Positions 8,125-15,747 of a DNA stretch of 53,780 nucleotides are shown piece by piece; positions within the stretch are counted from its first letter, which is position 1, and the number at the start of each line of letters is the position of its first letter. This DNA is from Pseudomonadota bacterium (lineage in GTDB: Bacteria > Pseudomonadota > Alphaproteobacteria > Sphingomonadales > Sphingomonadaceae). Location: assembly GCA_963205265.1 (NCBI GenBank), contig CAUJJI010000219.1:1-53780 (forward strand). The letters run 5' to 3'. The notes beneath the pieces are model-generated. The model searched no databases. It was not told the DNA's origin and saw only the letters and a program-made list of their open reading frames with translations. The translations under genes and the position numbers were made by a program.

Positions 8125-8214
8125 CGATTCTCTCCCGACCGGCGACCTTGACCGCAAGGCGCCGGACCGCCGCACTCAACCGCAACAGCGGCCCGTGGGC
8201 AAGCGGGAACGTAT

Positions 8215-8511
8215 CTAGAGCGGATCGCACTCCATCAGCCCGGTGAGCCGGACCTTGAGTTCTTCCATGCCGATCTCGGCGAGCGCACTCACCGGGCAGT
8301 CGGCACGCAGCAGCGCGGCAAGCGAGCGCTGCTTCTGGGCGATCAGGTCGATGGCCTGGAGCTTGGGCAAGTGGCGGCCGACGACCTCGCCGTCGCGGCA
8401 CAGCGCCTCGCCCATCATCTCGATATCCTCGGCAAGTTCCAGCAGCACGTCGGCCACGGCGAGAAGATGGGCTTTCGGCTCGCCGGGCACTACGGCGGGC
8501 GTGGCGGTCAT
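8215..8511 (-). CDS. Small unknown protein at the end of the chemotaxis operon
   Basis: A 98-aa, probably helical protein with many Leu, Ala and Glu residues (LLAVADVLLELAEDIEMMGEALC, then KLQAIDLIAQKQRSLAALLRA). Its ATG overlaps the cheW stop by four bases (ATGA), so it is translationally coupled and belongs to the chemotaxis operon. No catalytic motif or known domain was recognised. The helical, phosphorelay-like size could fit a small adaptor or a CheZ-like or CheE-like accessory protein, but nothing in the sequence proves this. Confidence 0.75.
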   Translation of the reverse strand: MTATPAVVPGEPKAHLLAVADVLLELAEDIEMMGEALCRDGEVVGRHLPKLQAIDLIAQKQRSLAALLRADCPVSALAEIGMEELKVRLTGLMECDPL

Positions 8512-8948
8512 GCCGCCAGCGCCTTCGCCTCGTCGGCGTTGATCGCCGCGAGGTCGAGCACCATCACCATGCGGTCCTCGACCGCGGCAAGGCCCTCGAG
8601 GAAGGGGATCACCCCGTCCTGGCCGAGCGTCGGCGGCGGCTGCAGGTCCTCGGCCGCGATGGTGACGATGTCGCTCACCGAATCCACGATCAGCCCGCGC
8701 GCCTGGCCGGCGACCTGGGTGACGATGATCGCATGGCGCGGGCTCGCCTGCGTCGCCGCCCAGCCCAGCCGCGCCGCGAGGTCGACGACCGGCAGGATCG
8801 TCCCGCGCAGGTTGACGACGCCGGCGACATAGTCCGGCACCCGGGGCAGTGAGGCCGCCGGCGTCCAGGCGCGGATTTCGCGGATGGCCATGATGTCGAT
8901 GCCGAAGATCTGGCCGGCGACTTCGAAAGTGATCAGTTCGCGTTGCAT
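8508..8948 (-). CDS. cheW: Chemotaxis coupling protein CheW
   Basis: A 146-aa CheW-fold scaffold that links receptors to CheA. Landmarks are 'LITFEVAGQIFGIDIMAIREIRAW' at the N-terminus, 'LPRVPDYVAGVVNLRGTILPVVDLAARLG' in the middle, and 'GLIVDSVSDIVTI'. These are the CheA- and receptor-binding surfaces of the family. The start at 8948 is preceded by GAGGACAGGA. It lies between cheY and a small overlapping gene. Confidence 0.96.
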   Translation of the reverse strand: MQRELITFEVAGQIFGIDIMAIREIRAWTPAASLPRVPDYVAGVVNLRGTILPVVDLAARLGWAATQASPRHAIIVTQVAGQARGLIVDSVSDIVTIAAEDLQPPPTLGQDGVIPFLEGLAAVEDRMVMVLDLAAINADEAKALAA

Positions 8949-8970
8949 GATGTCCTGTCCTCGCTTGCGG

Positions 8971-9345
8971 TCAGTGAGCGACGCGGCGAACCGCGGCGAC
9001 CAGCTTTTCGGTATCGAACGGCTTGACGATCCACCCGGTGGCCCCCGCCGCCCGCGCCCGCGCCTTCTTCTCGTCGGAGCTTTCGGTGGTGAGCACCAGG
9101 ATCGGCCGGTCGCAGTGGCGACTGCCGGCGCGCAGCCGCTCGATCAGGCCGAAGCCGTCGAGCCGCGGCATGTTGATGTCGGTGATGACGACGTCGGCAT
9201 CGTTGCCGGCCAGCCATTCCAGCGCCGCCAGCCCGTCTTCGGCCTGGGCGACTTCGAAGCCGTTGCCGGACAGCGCGTGCAGGAGCAGGGCGCGCATGCT
9301 GGCGCTGTCGTCGACCGTGAGAATTCGTGTCATTGTGCTGCTCAT
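8971..9345 (-). CDS. cheY: Chemotaxis response regulator CheY
   Basis: A 124-aa single receiver domain. The acidic pair is in 'LTVDDSAS' (Asp12, Asp13), the phosphoacceptor is Asp56 in 'VVITDINMPRLDG', and the switch Thr and Lys are in 'VLTTESSDEKK' and 'WIVKPFD'. It should carry the CheA signal to the flagellar switch. Two in-frame ATGs, at 9345 and 9333, are possible; 9345 has an AGGG about ten bases upstream and is given here. No flagellar gene is in the window. Confidence 0.93.
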   Translation of the reverse strand: MSSTMTRILTVDDSASMRALLLHALSGNGFEVAQAEDGLAALEWLAGNDADVVITDINMPRLDGFGLIERLRAGSRHCDRPILVLTTESSDEKKARARAAGATGWIVKPFDTEKLVAAVRRVAH

Positions 9346-9358
9346 CCTGTCGTTTCCC

Positions 9359-9913
9359 TCAGAATAGTTCGACATCGCCACCGGCCCGCTTCGGCCTGGT
9401 CTCCGGCCGCTCCTGCGGCGCCTGCGCGTCTGCGACGGTACGGCAGCGCACCTGGCCCGAGGCGGGCCGGAAATCGACGCGACGCGCCAGCGCACCGCCG
9501 AGATCGGAGCGCAGCAGCGGGATCCCCTCCCGCTCCAGGAAAGCCCTGGCGAAGTCGGCGTTGGACGTGCCGATCGCGCCCATGCCGGGTCGAAGGTTGG
9601 CGCCGCCGTACAGGTGCGCGCGGATGCGGCTCTTGATCGCGCCGGTGGCGAGCATGCCGTTGATCAGCAGTTCCATCAGGTAGACGCCATAGTGGACGTC
9701 GATCTGGCCGGGCCGGTGGCTCGTCGGCGGCTCGGCCAGGAGAAAGTGGTTCATCCCGCCGACGCCTGCCTCGTGGTCGAACAGGCACGAGGCGACGCAG
9801 CTGCCGAGGACCGTGCCGAAGATCACGCTCGGTTCGGCGCTGACGCGCGCTTCGCCTTGCAGCACCGGGACGCGCAGTTCGGCGGCGGCGGCTTCGGAGG
9901 TGCGCTGGAGCAT
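9359..9913 (-). CDS. cheD: Chemoreceptor glutamine deamidase CheD
   Basis: A 184-aa CheD that deamidates receptor glutamines as part of adaptation. The catalytic Cys39 lies in 'TVLGSCVASCLFD' and the His56 in 'GGMNHFLL'. Further conserved parts are 'YGVYLMELLINGML' and 'AHLYGGANL', with 'IGTSNADFARAFL' following. It lies four bases after cheB and 13 bases before cheY in the operon. The C-terminal 30 residues are charged and low in conservation. Confidence 0.94.
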   Translation of the reverse strand: MLQRTSEAAAAELRVPVLQGEARVSAEPSVIFGTVLGSCVASCLFDHEAGVGGMNHFLLAEPPTSHRPGQIDVHYGVYLMELLINGMLATGAIKSRIRAHLYGGANLRPGMGAIGTSNADFARAFLEREGIPLLRSDLGGALARRVDFRPASGQVRCRTVADAQAPQERPETRPKRAGGDVELF

Positions 9914-9917
9914 GGCC

Positions 9918-10898
9918 CTATGCCGCCTGTCGCAGCGCGTGGCGGGCGATCGCCTCGACCGGCGCGACGAGCTCGGCCGCGCCCAGCTCGATCGCCGCCC
10001 GCGGCATGCCGAAGACGGTGCAGCTGGCCTCGTCCTGCGCGATGGTGAGCGCCCCGGCCTGGGCCATCGCCAGCATGCCGCGGGCGCCGTCGCTGCCCAT
10101 GCCGGTCAACAGGATGCCGACGGCGCAGGCTCCGACGGTCTGGGCGACGGCGCGGAACAGCACGTCGACGCTGGGGACATGGCCGGACACCGCCTCGCCG
10201 CGGCGCAGCCGGGCGAAGTAGCGCTCCCTGCCCCCGACCAGCAAGTGGCGGCCGTCGCCCGGCGCAAGGTAGACGTTGCCCGGCTGCAGCGGCAGGTCCG
10301 GCTCCGCGACCTGCACCGTCGCCGGCGATGCGGCATCGAGCGTCCGCGCGATCGCCGGGGCGAAGCGGCCATCGACGTGCTGGACGACCAGCGTCGGCGG
10401 ACAATCGGCGGGAAAGCCGGAAAGCAAGCGCTGCAGCGCGTCGACGCCGCCGGTGGAAGCGCCGACGGCGATCAGCGCGGTATCGCTTCGCGGGGCGGCG
10501 GCCTCGCTCCGCGCCGCCCGGCGGATCATGCCGGCCAGCCGGCCGCAGTCGTCGAGCAGCATCCCGGAAGCGCCGTCGCCCTTGGCGTAGCAATCCACCG
10601 CGCCCAGCGCCAGCGCGCGGGCAGTCGCCTCGCTACCCTGCTGCGCTGCGCCCGAGACGACGATCACCGGCGTCGGCCGCAGCGTCATGATCTTCTCGAG
10701 GAAATCGAGGCCACTCATGCCCGGCATTTCGATGTCGAGCGTCACCACGTCGGGATCGAACAGCTTGATCAGCTCGCGCCCCTCCGCGGCGTCGGAAGCC
10801 GTGGCGATGACCGAGATGTCCGGCTCCTCGGCGAGCCGCGACATCAGGATGGCGCGCATCGTGGCGGAATCGTCGATAATCAGCACGCGGATCGTCAT
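9918..10898 (-). CDS. cheB: Protein-glutamate methylesterase CheB (canonical copy)
   Basis: A 326-aa response-regulator methylesterase that demethylates receptors. The receiver phosphoacceptor is Asp55 in 'VVTLDIEMPGMSG'. The catalytic triad is complete: Ser148 in 'AVGASTGG', His174 in 'VVQHVDG' and Asp270 in 'LLTGMGSDGARG'. The ATG at 10898 overlaps the cheR stop by four bases. The frame stays open upstream inside cheR, but the conserved 'IRVLIIDDSATMRA' begins at this ATG. It is the active counterpart of the divergent copy at 15748-16776. Confidence 0.95.
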   Translation of the reverse strand: MTIRVLIIDDSATMRAILMSRLAEEPDISVIATASDAAEGRELIKLFDPDVVTLDIEMPGMSGLDFLEKIMTLRPTPVIVVSGAAQQGSEATARALALGAVDCYAKGDGASGMLLDDCGRLAGMIRRAARSEAAAPRSDTALIAVGASTGGVDALQRLLSGFPADCPPTLVVQHVDGRFAPAIARTLDAASPATVQVAEPDLPLQPGNVYLAPGDGRHLLVGGRERYFARLRRGEAVSGHVPSVDVLFRAVAQTVGACAVGILLTGMGSDGARGMLAMAQAGALTIAQDEASCTVFGMPRAAIELGAAELVAPVEAIARHALRQAA

Positions 10899-11764
10899 GG
10901 CTCGTCCTTGCGGTAGATGGTAGGACCGACCTGGTGCAGGCAGCGCGCCGCGGCGCCCGTGACCCGCTCGCTGTGGCCGAGGTAGAGATAGCCGCCCTGC
11001 GGCAGCGCCTCGGCGAAGCGCAGGAGCAGCCGCTCCTTCGTCGGAGAGTCGAAGTAGATCATGACATTGCGGCAGAAGATGACGTCGAACTTGCGACGCA
11101 TCGGCCAGGGGCCGTGCAGGTTCAGGCTGCGGAAGCGCACCACCGACCGGGCGGCCTCGGCGATCTCGGCCGTTTCGCCCGCCACCTTCGTCCAGGCCGC
11201 GCCCAGCACCGCCGGCACCGGCCCCAGGTCCGCCGCCGGATAGATGGCCGCCGCCGCCTTGGCCAGGGCATGGGGGGCAATGTCGCTGGCCAGCACGCGC
11301 AGGTCGGCGGCGGCGAGGCGACTGCCCTCGCCGCGGTCGCTGCCCAGCAGGGTGAGCACCAGCGACCACACCTCCTCGCCGCTCGAGCAGCCCGCCGACC
11401 ACAGCCGGGCAGATCCACCCGCCCGCAGCCGACGGACCAGCCCGGGCCGGACCTCTGCGGCGAAGTGCTCGAAATGATGAGATTCGCGATAGAAGAAGGT
11501 GTGGTTGGTGGTCAGCGCCGCGACCGCGCGGGCCTGCTCGGCCTCGTCGCGGCGAATCCGCGCCACGTAGTTGGTGAAGGTCCCGCAATTCGCCTCGCGG
11601 ACCAGCGGCGACAGGCGGGAATAGACCAGCATCGCCTTTTCCGCCGGCAGCACGATGCCGGCGCTGGCATGGGCGATCTCGGCGATCGCCCGGAAATCGG
11701 CGTCGCCGAAGACGCCGGGACTGACTCCCGGTATCCGCTCGGCGAAAGCGGCGGCGAGCGTCAT
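10895..11764 (-). CDS. cheR: Chemotaxis protein methyltransferase CheR
   Basis: A 289-aa SAM-dependent enzyme that methylates receptor glutamates. The N-terminal helical domain covers about residues 1-85. The SAM site is in 'RLWSAGCSSGEEVWSLVLTLL', and the C-terminal Rossmann part holds 'FDVIFCRNVMIYFDSPTKERLL' and 'GGYLYLGHSE'. 'GCSSGEE' replaces the more common GCATGEE. The ATG at 11764 overlaps the cheA stop, and its own stop overlaps the cheB start. It should bind receptor C-terminal tails such as the W-x-x-F ends of both receptors here. Confidence 0.95.
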   Translation of the reverse strand: MTLAAAFAERIPGVSPGVFGDADFRAIAEIAHASAGIVLPAEKAMLVYSRLSPLVREANCGTFTNYVARIRRDEAEQARAVAALTTNHTFFYRESHHFEHFAAEVRPGLVRRLRAGGSARLWSAGCSSGEEVWSLVLTLLGSDRGEGSRLAAADLRVLASDIAPHALAKAAAAIYPAADLGPVPAVLGAAWTKVAGETAEIAEAARSVVRFRSLNLHGPWPMRRKFDVIFCRNVMIYFDSPTKERLLLRFAEALPQGGYLYLGHSERVTGAAARCLHQVGPTIYRKDEP

Positions 11765-13848
11765 GCCGCCTGCCTTTCCGGGCCGGCAGCGATTCCCGCC
11801 ACCAGACCGTCGACATCGAGGATCAGGGCGACCTTGCCGTCTCCCAGGATCGTCGCGCCGGCGACGCCGGGGACCGAGTGGAAATGGGTGTCGAGGCTCT
11901 TGATGACGAACTGCCGCTGGTCGCTGATCTCGTCGACCAGCAGCGCCGCCTTCCCGGCCGCCTCGGTATCGACGACGATCACCACCCCGCCGCCCGCTTC
12001 CTCTCCGGCGCCGTCGCCGTGCCGCACCTTGCCCATCGCTTCGCGCACCGAGACGATCGGGATGAAGCGGCCGCGCATGTTGATCATCCTGTCCCTGCCG
12101 CAGCCCTGGATCTCGCCGCCCTCGGGCTTGAGGCACTCGACGACGTGGGCCAGCGGCACGACCAGCTTCTCGCCCTCGACGGCAACGATCATGCCGTCGG
12201 AAATCGCCAGAGTCAGCGGCAGGGTGAGCGTGAAGGTCGTGCCCTTGCCCGCTTCCGATTCGATGGCGATGCGGCCGCCCAGCTCCTTCACGTTCTGGCG
12301 CACCACGTCCATCCCGACACCGCGCCCGGAAACGCTGGTGACGCTGGCCGCGGTCGAGAATCCGGGCGCGAAGATCAGGTTGTCGATCTCTTCGGGCGCA
12401 AGCGACGCATCGGCGGGGACCAGCCCGGCCGCCACCGCCTTGGCGAGGACGCGGGCACGGTCGATGCCCTTGCCGTCGTCGGCGATGCGGACGAGGATGC
12501 GGCCCGAGCGCTGCTCGGCCGACAGCGTCAGAGTGCCCTCGGCCTCCTTGCCCGCCGCGAGCCGCTCCTCTGCGCTCTCGATTCCGTGGTCGACGGCATT
12601 GCGGATGAGATGGGTCAGGGGCTCGCCCAGCCGCTCGATCACCGTCTTGTCGACCTCGGTCGCTTCGCCGGACATCTCGATGCGGACATGCTTGCCCGTC
12701 GATGCCGCCAGTTCGCGCAGGATGCGCGGCACCCGGTTGAAGACGTTGCCGATCGGCTGGGCGCGGATCGACATCGCGCTTTCCTGGATGTCGCGCGTCA
12801 GCGCCTCGAGCTGGCCCAGTTCCTCGTCGGCCGCACCGCCGGCCTCCATCAGGCGCTGGGTCACCATGGCCTGGGCGATGACCAGCTCGCCGACGGTGTC
12901 GATAAGCCGGTCGAGCTTGGCGAGGTCGATGCGGATGGACTGCCCGGCCGCGGCCCCGGTCGAAGCCGCAGGCTGTGCCTCGCCGTTGCCCTGGCTCGAC
13001 GGCGATAGCGGCGGCGAGGCGACGGGGTCGGGCGCCGCCGGCACGGCGGCCGCGATCCGGCAGGGCGGCATTTCCGCCCCTTCCCCGAATGCGAGGCTGC
13101 AGTCTTCGCCGACGAAAGCGAAGACGTCCTCGACCGCGGCGCGATCGACAGCGCCGGGCATGGCGAAAGTCCAGCCGAGATGGCCCTGCGCCGGATCGAG
13201 GCTGTCGAGCGGCGGGACTTGCGAGACATCGCAGGCCACGCAGGCGCCGCCGAGGCCCGCCAGTTCGCGCAGCATCAGCATCGGCTCGCTGCCGTTGGCC
13301 ATGGCGCCGGCATGGGGCCGGACGTGGACCAGCCAGCGTTCGGTCTCGCAAGCGGGCTCGCCGGCTGCGGAATCGCCGAGAGTGCCGAACAGATCGTCGA
13401 GCATGGCGTCGAGCGAGGAGCCGGCCTCGGCAACTTCGGGCGCAGCGGCGATCGCGGTGATCCCGGCGCTTTCGCCGGCCTGGACGGCGGTCAGCTCGGC
13501 CAGCAGCGCCGCGTCGTCCGGCTGGCCGGAGCCGGCGCGCGCCGCGGCGACGTGATCGCCGAGCAGGTCGAGCGCGCGGAGCAGCAGGTCGACAAGCGCG
13601 TCGCTCAGGGCGAGCGAGCCGTCGCGCAGGTCGGACAGCACGGCTTCGAACCCATGGGCATAGGCCTGCAGCGCCGTGAAGCCGAATGCGCCGGCGCCGC
13701 CCTTGATCGAATGGACCGCGCGAAACACGGCATTGACCGTGTCGGCATCCTGCGTCCCGGCCATGCATGCCGCCAGGCCGGTCTCGGCAGCCGCGAGCGA
13801 TTCCTCGCATTCGGCGAAGAATATCTGCTGGATTTCCTCGGCAGTCAT
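11761..13848 (-). CDS. cheA: Chemotaxis histidine kinase CheA
   Basis: A 695-aa kinase. The P1 (Hpt) domain carries the phosphorylated His46 in 'RAVHSIKGGAGAFGF'. A long P2/linker follows, then dimerisation and ATPase domains with the N-box 'THLIRNAVDHGIES', G1 'VRIADDGKGID' and G2 'SGRGVGMDVV'. A C-terminal CheW-like P5 domain holds 'VVPLAHVVECLKP' and 'MRGRFIPIVSVREAMG'. It phosphorylates CheY and CheB on receptor signals. Its ATG overlaps the upstream STAS gene by four bases, and its stop overlaps cheR. Confidence 0.97.
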   Translation of the reverse strand: MTAEEIQQIFFAECEESLAAAETGLAACMAGTQDADTVNAVFRAVHSIKGGAGAFGFTALQAYAHGFEAVLSDLRDGSLALSDALVDLLLRALDLLGDHVAAARAGSGQPDDAALLAELTAVQAGESAGITAIAAAPEVAEAGSSLDAMLDDLFGTLGDSAAGEPACETERWLVHVRPHAGAMANGSEPMLMLRELAGLGGACVACDVSQVPPLDSLDPAQGHLGWTFAMPGAVDRAAVEDVFAFVGEDCSLAFGEGAEMPPCRIAAAVPAAPDPVASPPLSPSSQGNGEAQPAASTGAAAGQSIRIDLAKLDRLIDTVGELVIAQAMVTQRLMEAGGAADEELGQLEALTRDIQESAMSIRAQPIGNVFNRVPRILRELAASTGKHVRIEMSGEATEVDKTVIERLGEPLTHLIRNAVDHGIESAEERLAAGKEAEGTLTLSAEQRSGRILVRIADDGKGIDRARVLAKAVAAGLVPADASLAPEEIDNLIFAPGFSTAASVTSVSGRGVGMDVVRQNVKELGGRIAIESEAGKGTTFTLTLPLTLAISDGMIVAVEGEKLVVPLAHVVECLKPEGGEIQGCGRDRMINMRGRFIPIVSVREAMGKVRHGDGAGEEAGGGVVIVVDTEAAGKAALLVDEISDQRQFVIKSLDTHFHSVPGVAGATILGDGKVALILDVDGLVAGIAAGPERQAA

Positions 13849-14105
13849 GGGCGCACCTCGTCGAACAGCACGGCCGCAAGTCCGGTCAGGCGCGCCGCCT
13901 CGGCCAGTGCCGGCGATGCTTCGATCGTCGCGCCGCCGGCGCTGTGCCGGGCGCTGACCAGCAGTTGCAGCAGGGCCTGGCCGACGTGCGTGACCTTGCC
14001 GGCGTCGATGACGATTGGGCCGGTGCCGGCCAGGGCCACCAGTTCGGGCAGCAGGGCCTGGACGGTGCCGCGGTCGCAGCGTTCGGGAAGAGTGATGGAT
14101 GCCAT
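13845..14105 (-). CDS. STAS-domain protein of the chemotaxis operon
   Basis: An 86-aa STAS-fold protein between the receptor gene and cheA, with its end overlapping the cheA start. The core beta-strand and turn 'GPIVIDAGKVTHVGQALLQLLVSA' matches the STAS pattern, but the usual D-S-x-G segment, which holds the phosphorylatable Ser, reads V-G-Q-A (residues 41-44). It therefore probably is not a classic anti-sigma-factor antagonist. Single STAS proteins are known at this place in several alphaproteobacterial chemotaxis clusters; their role is not settled. Confidence 0.8.
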   Translation of the reverse strand: MASITLPERCDRGTVQALLPELVALAGTGPIVIDAGKVTHVGQALLQLLVSARHSAGGATIEASPALAEAARLTGLAAVLFDEVRP

Positions 14106-14134
14106 GATCGGAAAACCTCGCTTCGCCGCAGCGA

Positions 14135-15523
14135 TCAGAATTCGCTCCAGTCGTCCCGGTCGATCGGGACCGGCTTGAGCGCCAGGTTGCCTCGCACCGG
14201 CTGGCGCACGGCGAGTGGCCGCGCGGCCGGTGCGCGCGCGCGGCGATCGTCGCTGGGCTCGCCGGTCTCGAACGCGGAGACCAGCGAAATCAGGTCCTCG
14301 GCCGCGTCGGCAAGGCTTCGCGATGCCGCGGTCGACTGCTCGACCATCGCCGCGTTCTGCTGGGTCATGCGGTCCATCTCGCCGACCGATGCGTTGATGT
14401 GCTGCAGGCTGGCCGACTGCGCCGTCGTGTTCTCGGCAATGCCGTTCATCAGGTCGCTGATCTCGCCGACGCTGGCGACGATCTTCTTCAGCACCTCGCC
14501 GGTCTCGCCCACCAGCGTCACGCCGTCGCCGACCTGGCGGGTGCTGGCGGTGATCAGCTGCTTGATGTCCCTGGCGGCGTCGGCCGACCGCTGCGCCAGC
14601 GCGCGCACCTCGGTGGCGACGACGGCGAAGCCCTTGCCCGCGTCGCCGGCGCGCGCCGCCTCGACGCCGGCGTTGAGCGCCAGCAGGTTGGTCTGGAAGG
14701 CGATGCCGTCGATCACGTTGATGATCTGGCCGATTTCGCGTGCCGACCGCTCGATCGCGGCCATGGCATCGATCGCCCTGACGACGACGGCGCCGCCGTC
14801 GGTCGCCTCGCCATGCGCCGCGGCGACCGTGCGCCGGGCACCCGTCGCCTTGTCCGCCGCCTGGCGGACATTGGCCGTGACTTCGTTCATCGCCGCGACG
14901 GTTTCCTCGAGGCTTGCCGCCTGGCGCTTGTTGCGCGTGGCGAGGTCGTCCAGGGCCGAGCGGATCTCGGAAGCGCCGCCCCTCACGCCCGCCGAACCCT
15001 GCCGTACCGCCCGGATCGTCGCGGCGAGCGCCTGCACCGCGGCGTTGAAATCGGCGCGCAGCTCGTCACAGGCGCCCGGGAAAGGCGGGGCGATTGCGCA
15101 GTCGAGCCGATTGGCGGCGAGCTTTCTGAGCGCCGTGCCGAGCGCGTCGACGATCTGCCTTTCCTCGGCGGACCTTGCATCCTGCAGCGCGATGGCATTG
15201 TCACGGCAGGCCGCCGTGGCCCTCGCCAGGCGGCCGGCGCAGTCGCCGTAGCCGGCATATGCCACCGGGCTCGCCGTGTCGCCTGCGGCCAGGGCTTCCA
15301 GACGCATGACCGAGCCGAGGTAAGGGCCGGCGATCAGGCGCGCTGCAAAAGCCGTCGCGGCGAGCGTGGCGGCCAGCGCCGCGACAGCCGGGACCATCAG
15401 TGCCGCGCTGCCGCCGGCGAGCCAGGTGGTTGCGACGCAAGCTCCGCACAGGACTGCCTGAACGATCAGCAGCACCTGGAACTTGGTCCTGATCGGCGCC
15501 ACTCTTGCATACCAATTCAACAT
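14135..15523 (-). CDS. Membrane methyl-accepting chemotaxis protein
   Basis: A 462-aa receptor. Two closely spaced hydrophobic segments (about residues 16-37 and 42-65) leave almost no periplasmic domain, so it probably senses membrane or cytoplasmic signals. A HAMP-like linker and a signalling domain follow; the hairpin tip 'IAFQTNLLALNAGVEAARAGDAGKGFAVVA' is typical, given here in shortened form: IAFQTNLLALNAG then VEAARAGDAGKG. It ends in D-D-W-S-E-F, a W-x-x-F tail like the CheR tether. GGAGGTG directly upstream fixes the ATG at 15523. Confidence 0.93.
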   Translation of the reverse strand: MLNWYARVAPIRTKFQVLLIVQAVLCGACVATTWLAGGSAALMVPAVAALAATLAATAFAARLIAGPYLGSVMRLEALAAGDTASPVAYAGYGDCAGRLARATAACRDNAIALQDARSAEERQIVDALGTALRKLAANRLDCAIAPPFPGACDELRADFNAAVQALAATIRAVRQGSAGVRGGASEIRSALDDLATRNKRQAASLEETVAAMNEVTANVRQAADKATGARRTVAAAHGEATDGGAVVVRAIDAMAAIERSAREIGQIINVIDGIAFQTNLLALNAGVEAARAGDAGKGFAVVATEVRALAQRSADAARDIKQLITASTRQVGDGVTLVGETGEVLKKIVASVGEISDLMNGIAENTTAQSASLQHINASVGEMDRMTQQNAAMVEQSTAASRSLADAAEDLISLVSAFETGEPSDDRRARAPAARPLAVRQPVRGNLALKPVPIDRDDWSEF

Positions 15524-15621
15524 GTCACCTCCAGCGTGGCGGCCAGGCAAGCCGCCGCGTTTCGCGGCATCCGGCCTCCCGACCACCGCGCGAGCTGGAT
15601 TAGGCTCCTTCCGAAAAGACC

Positions 15622-15643
15622 TTGCTTATGCCGAAATAAGCAA
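15622..15643. promoter_or_regulatory. Perfect 8-bp inverted repeat between divergent chemotaxis transcripts
   Basis: TTGCTTAT (15622-15629) and ATAAGCAA (15636-15643) are separated by GCCGAA. The repeat lies midway between the start of the minus-strand receptor operon and the plus-strand second cheB. It could be an operator serving both directions. No T-run follows, so a terminator is less likely. Confidence 0.45.
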
Positions 15644-15747
15644 TCCGCCCTATCCGCGCTTCCCCGGTTGCTAAGGTTTTTCCGCTAGCCGATCGGTGGT
15701 TCAAGCACCGGCGCCGGCAGGCCCGCGAATGGTAAAGGCACGTGATC

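Noticed and set aside
10934..13555. Very long open frame on the plus strand through cheA and cheR
   Set aside because: It is antisense to two clear Che genes, and its predicted protein has no domain. Long antisense frames are common in GC-rich codon usage. The same holds for 25239-27164 (opposite typA) and 30979-33993 (opposite the ABC genes).
10895..13879. A single reading frame joining cheR to the region upstream, suggesting a fusion
   Set aside because: The upstream part runs out of frame through cheA and has no Che similarity. The ATG at 11764, overlapping the cheA stop, is the true cheR start. The same applies to cheB upstream of 10898.
15668..15700. Sigma28-like promoter (TAAGGTTT ... 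GCCGATCG) before the second cheB
   Set aside because: The spacing between the two boxes is only eight bases instead of about eleven, and the -10 part differs at its end.
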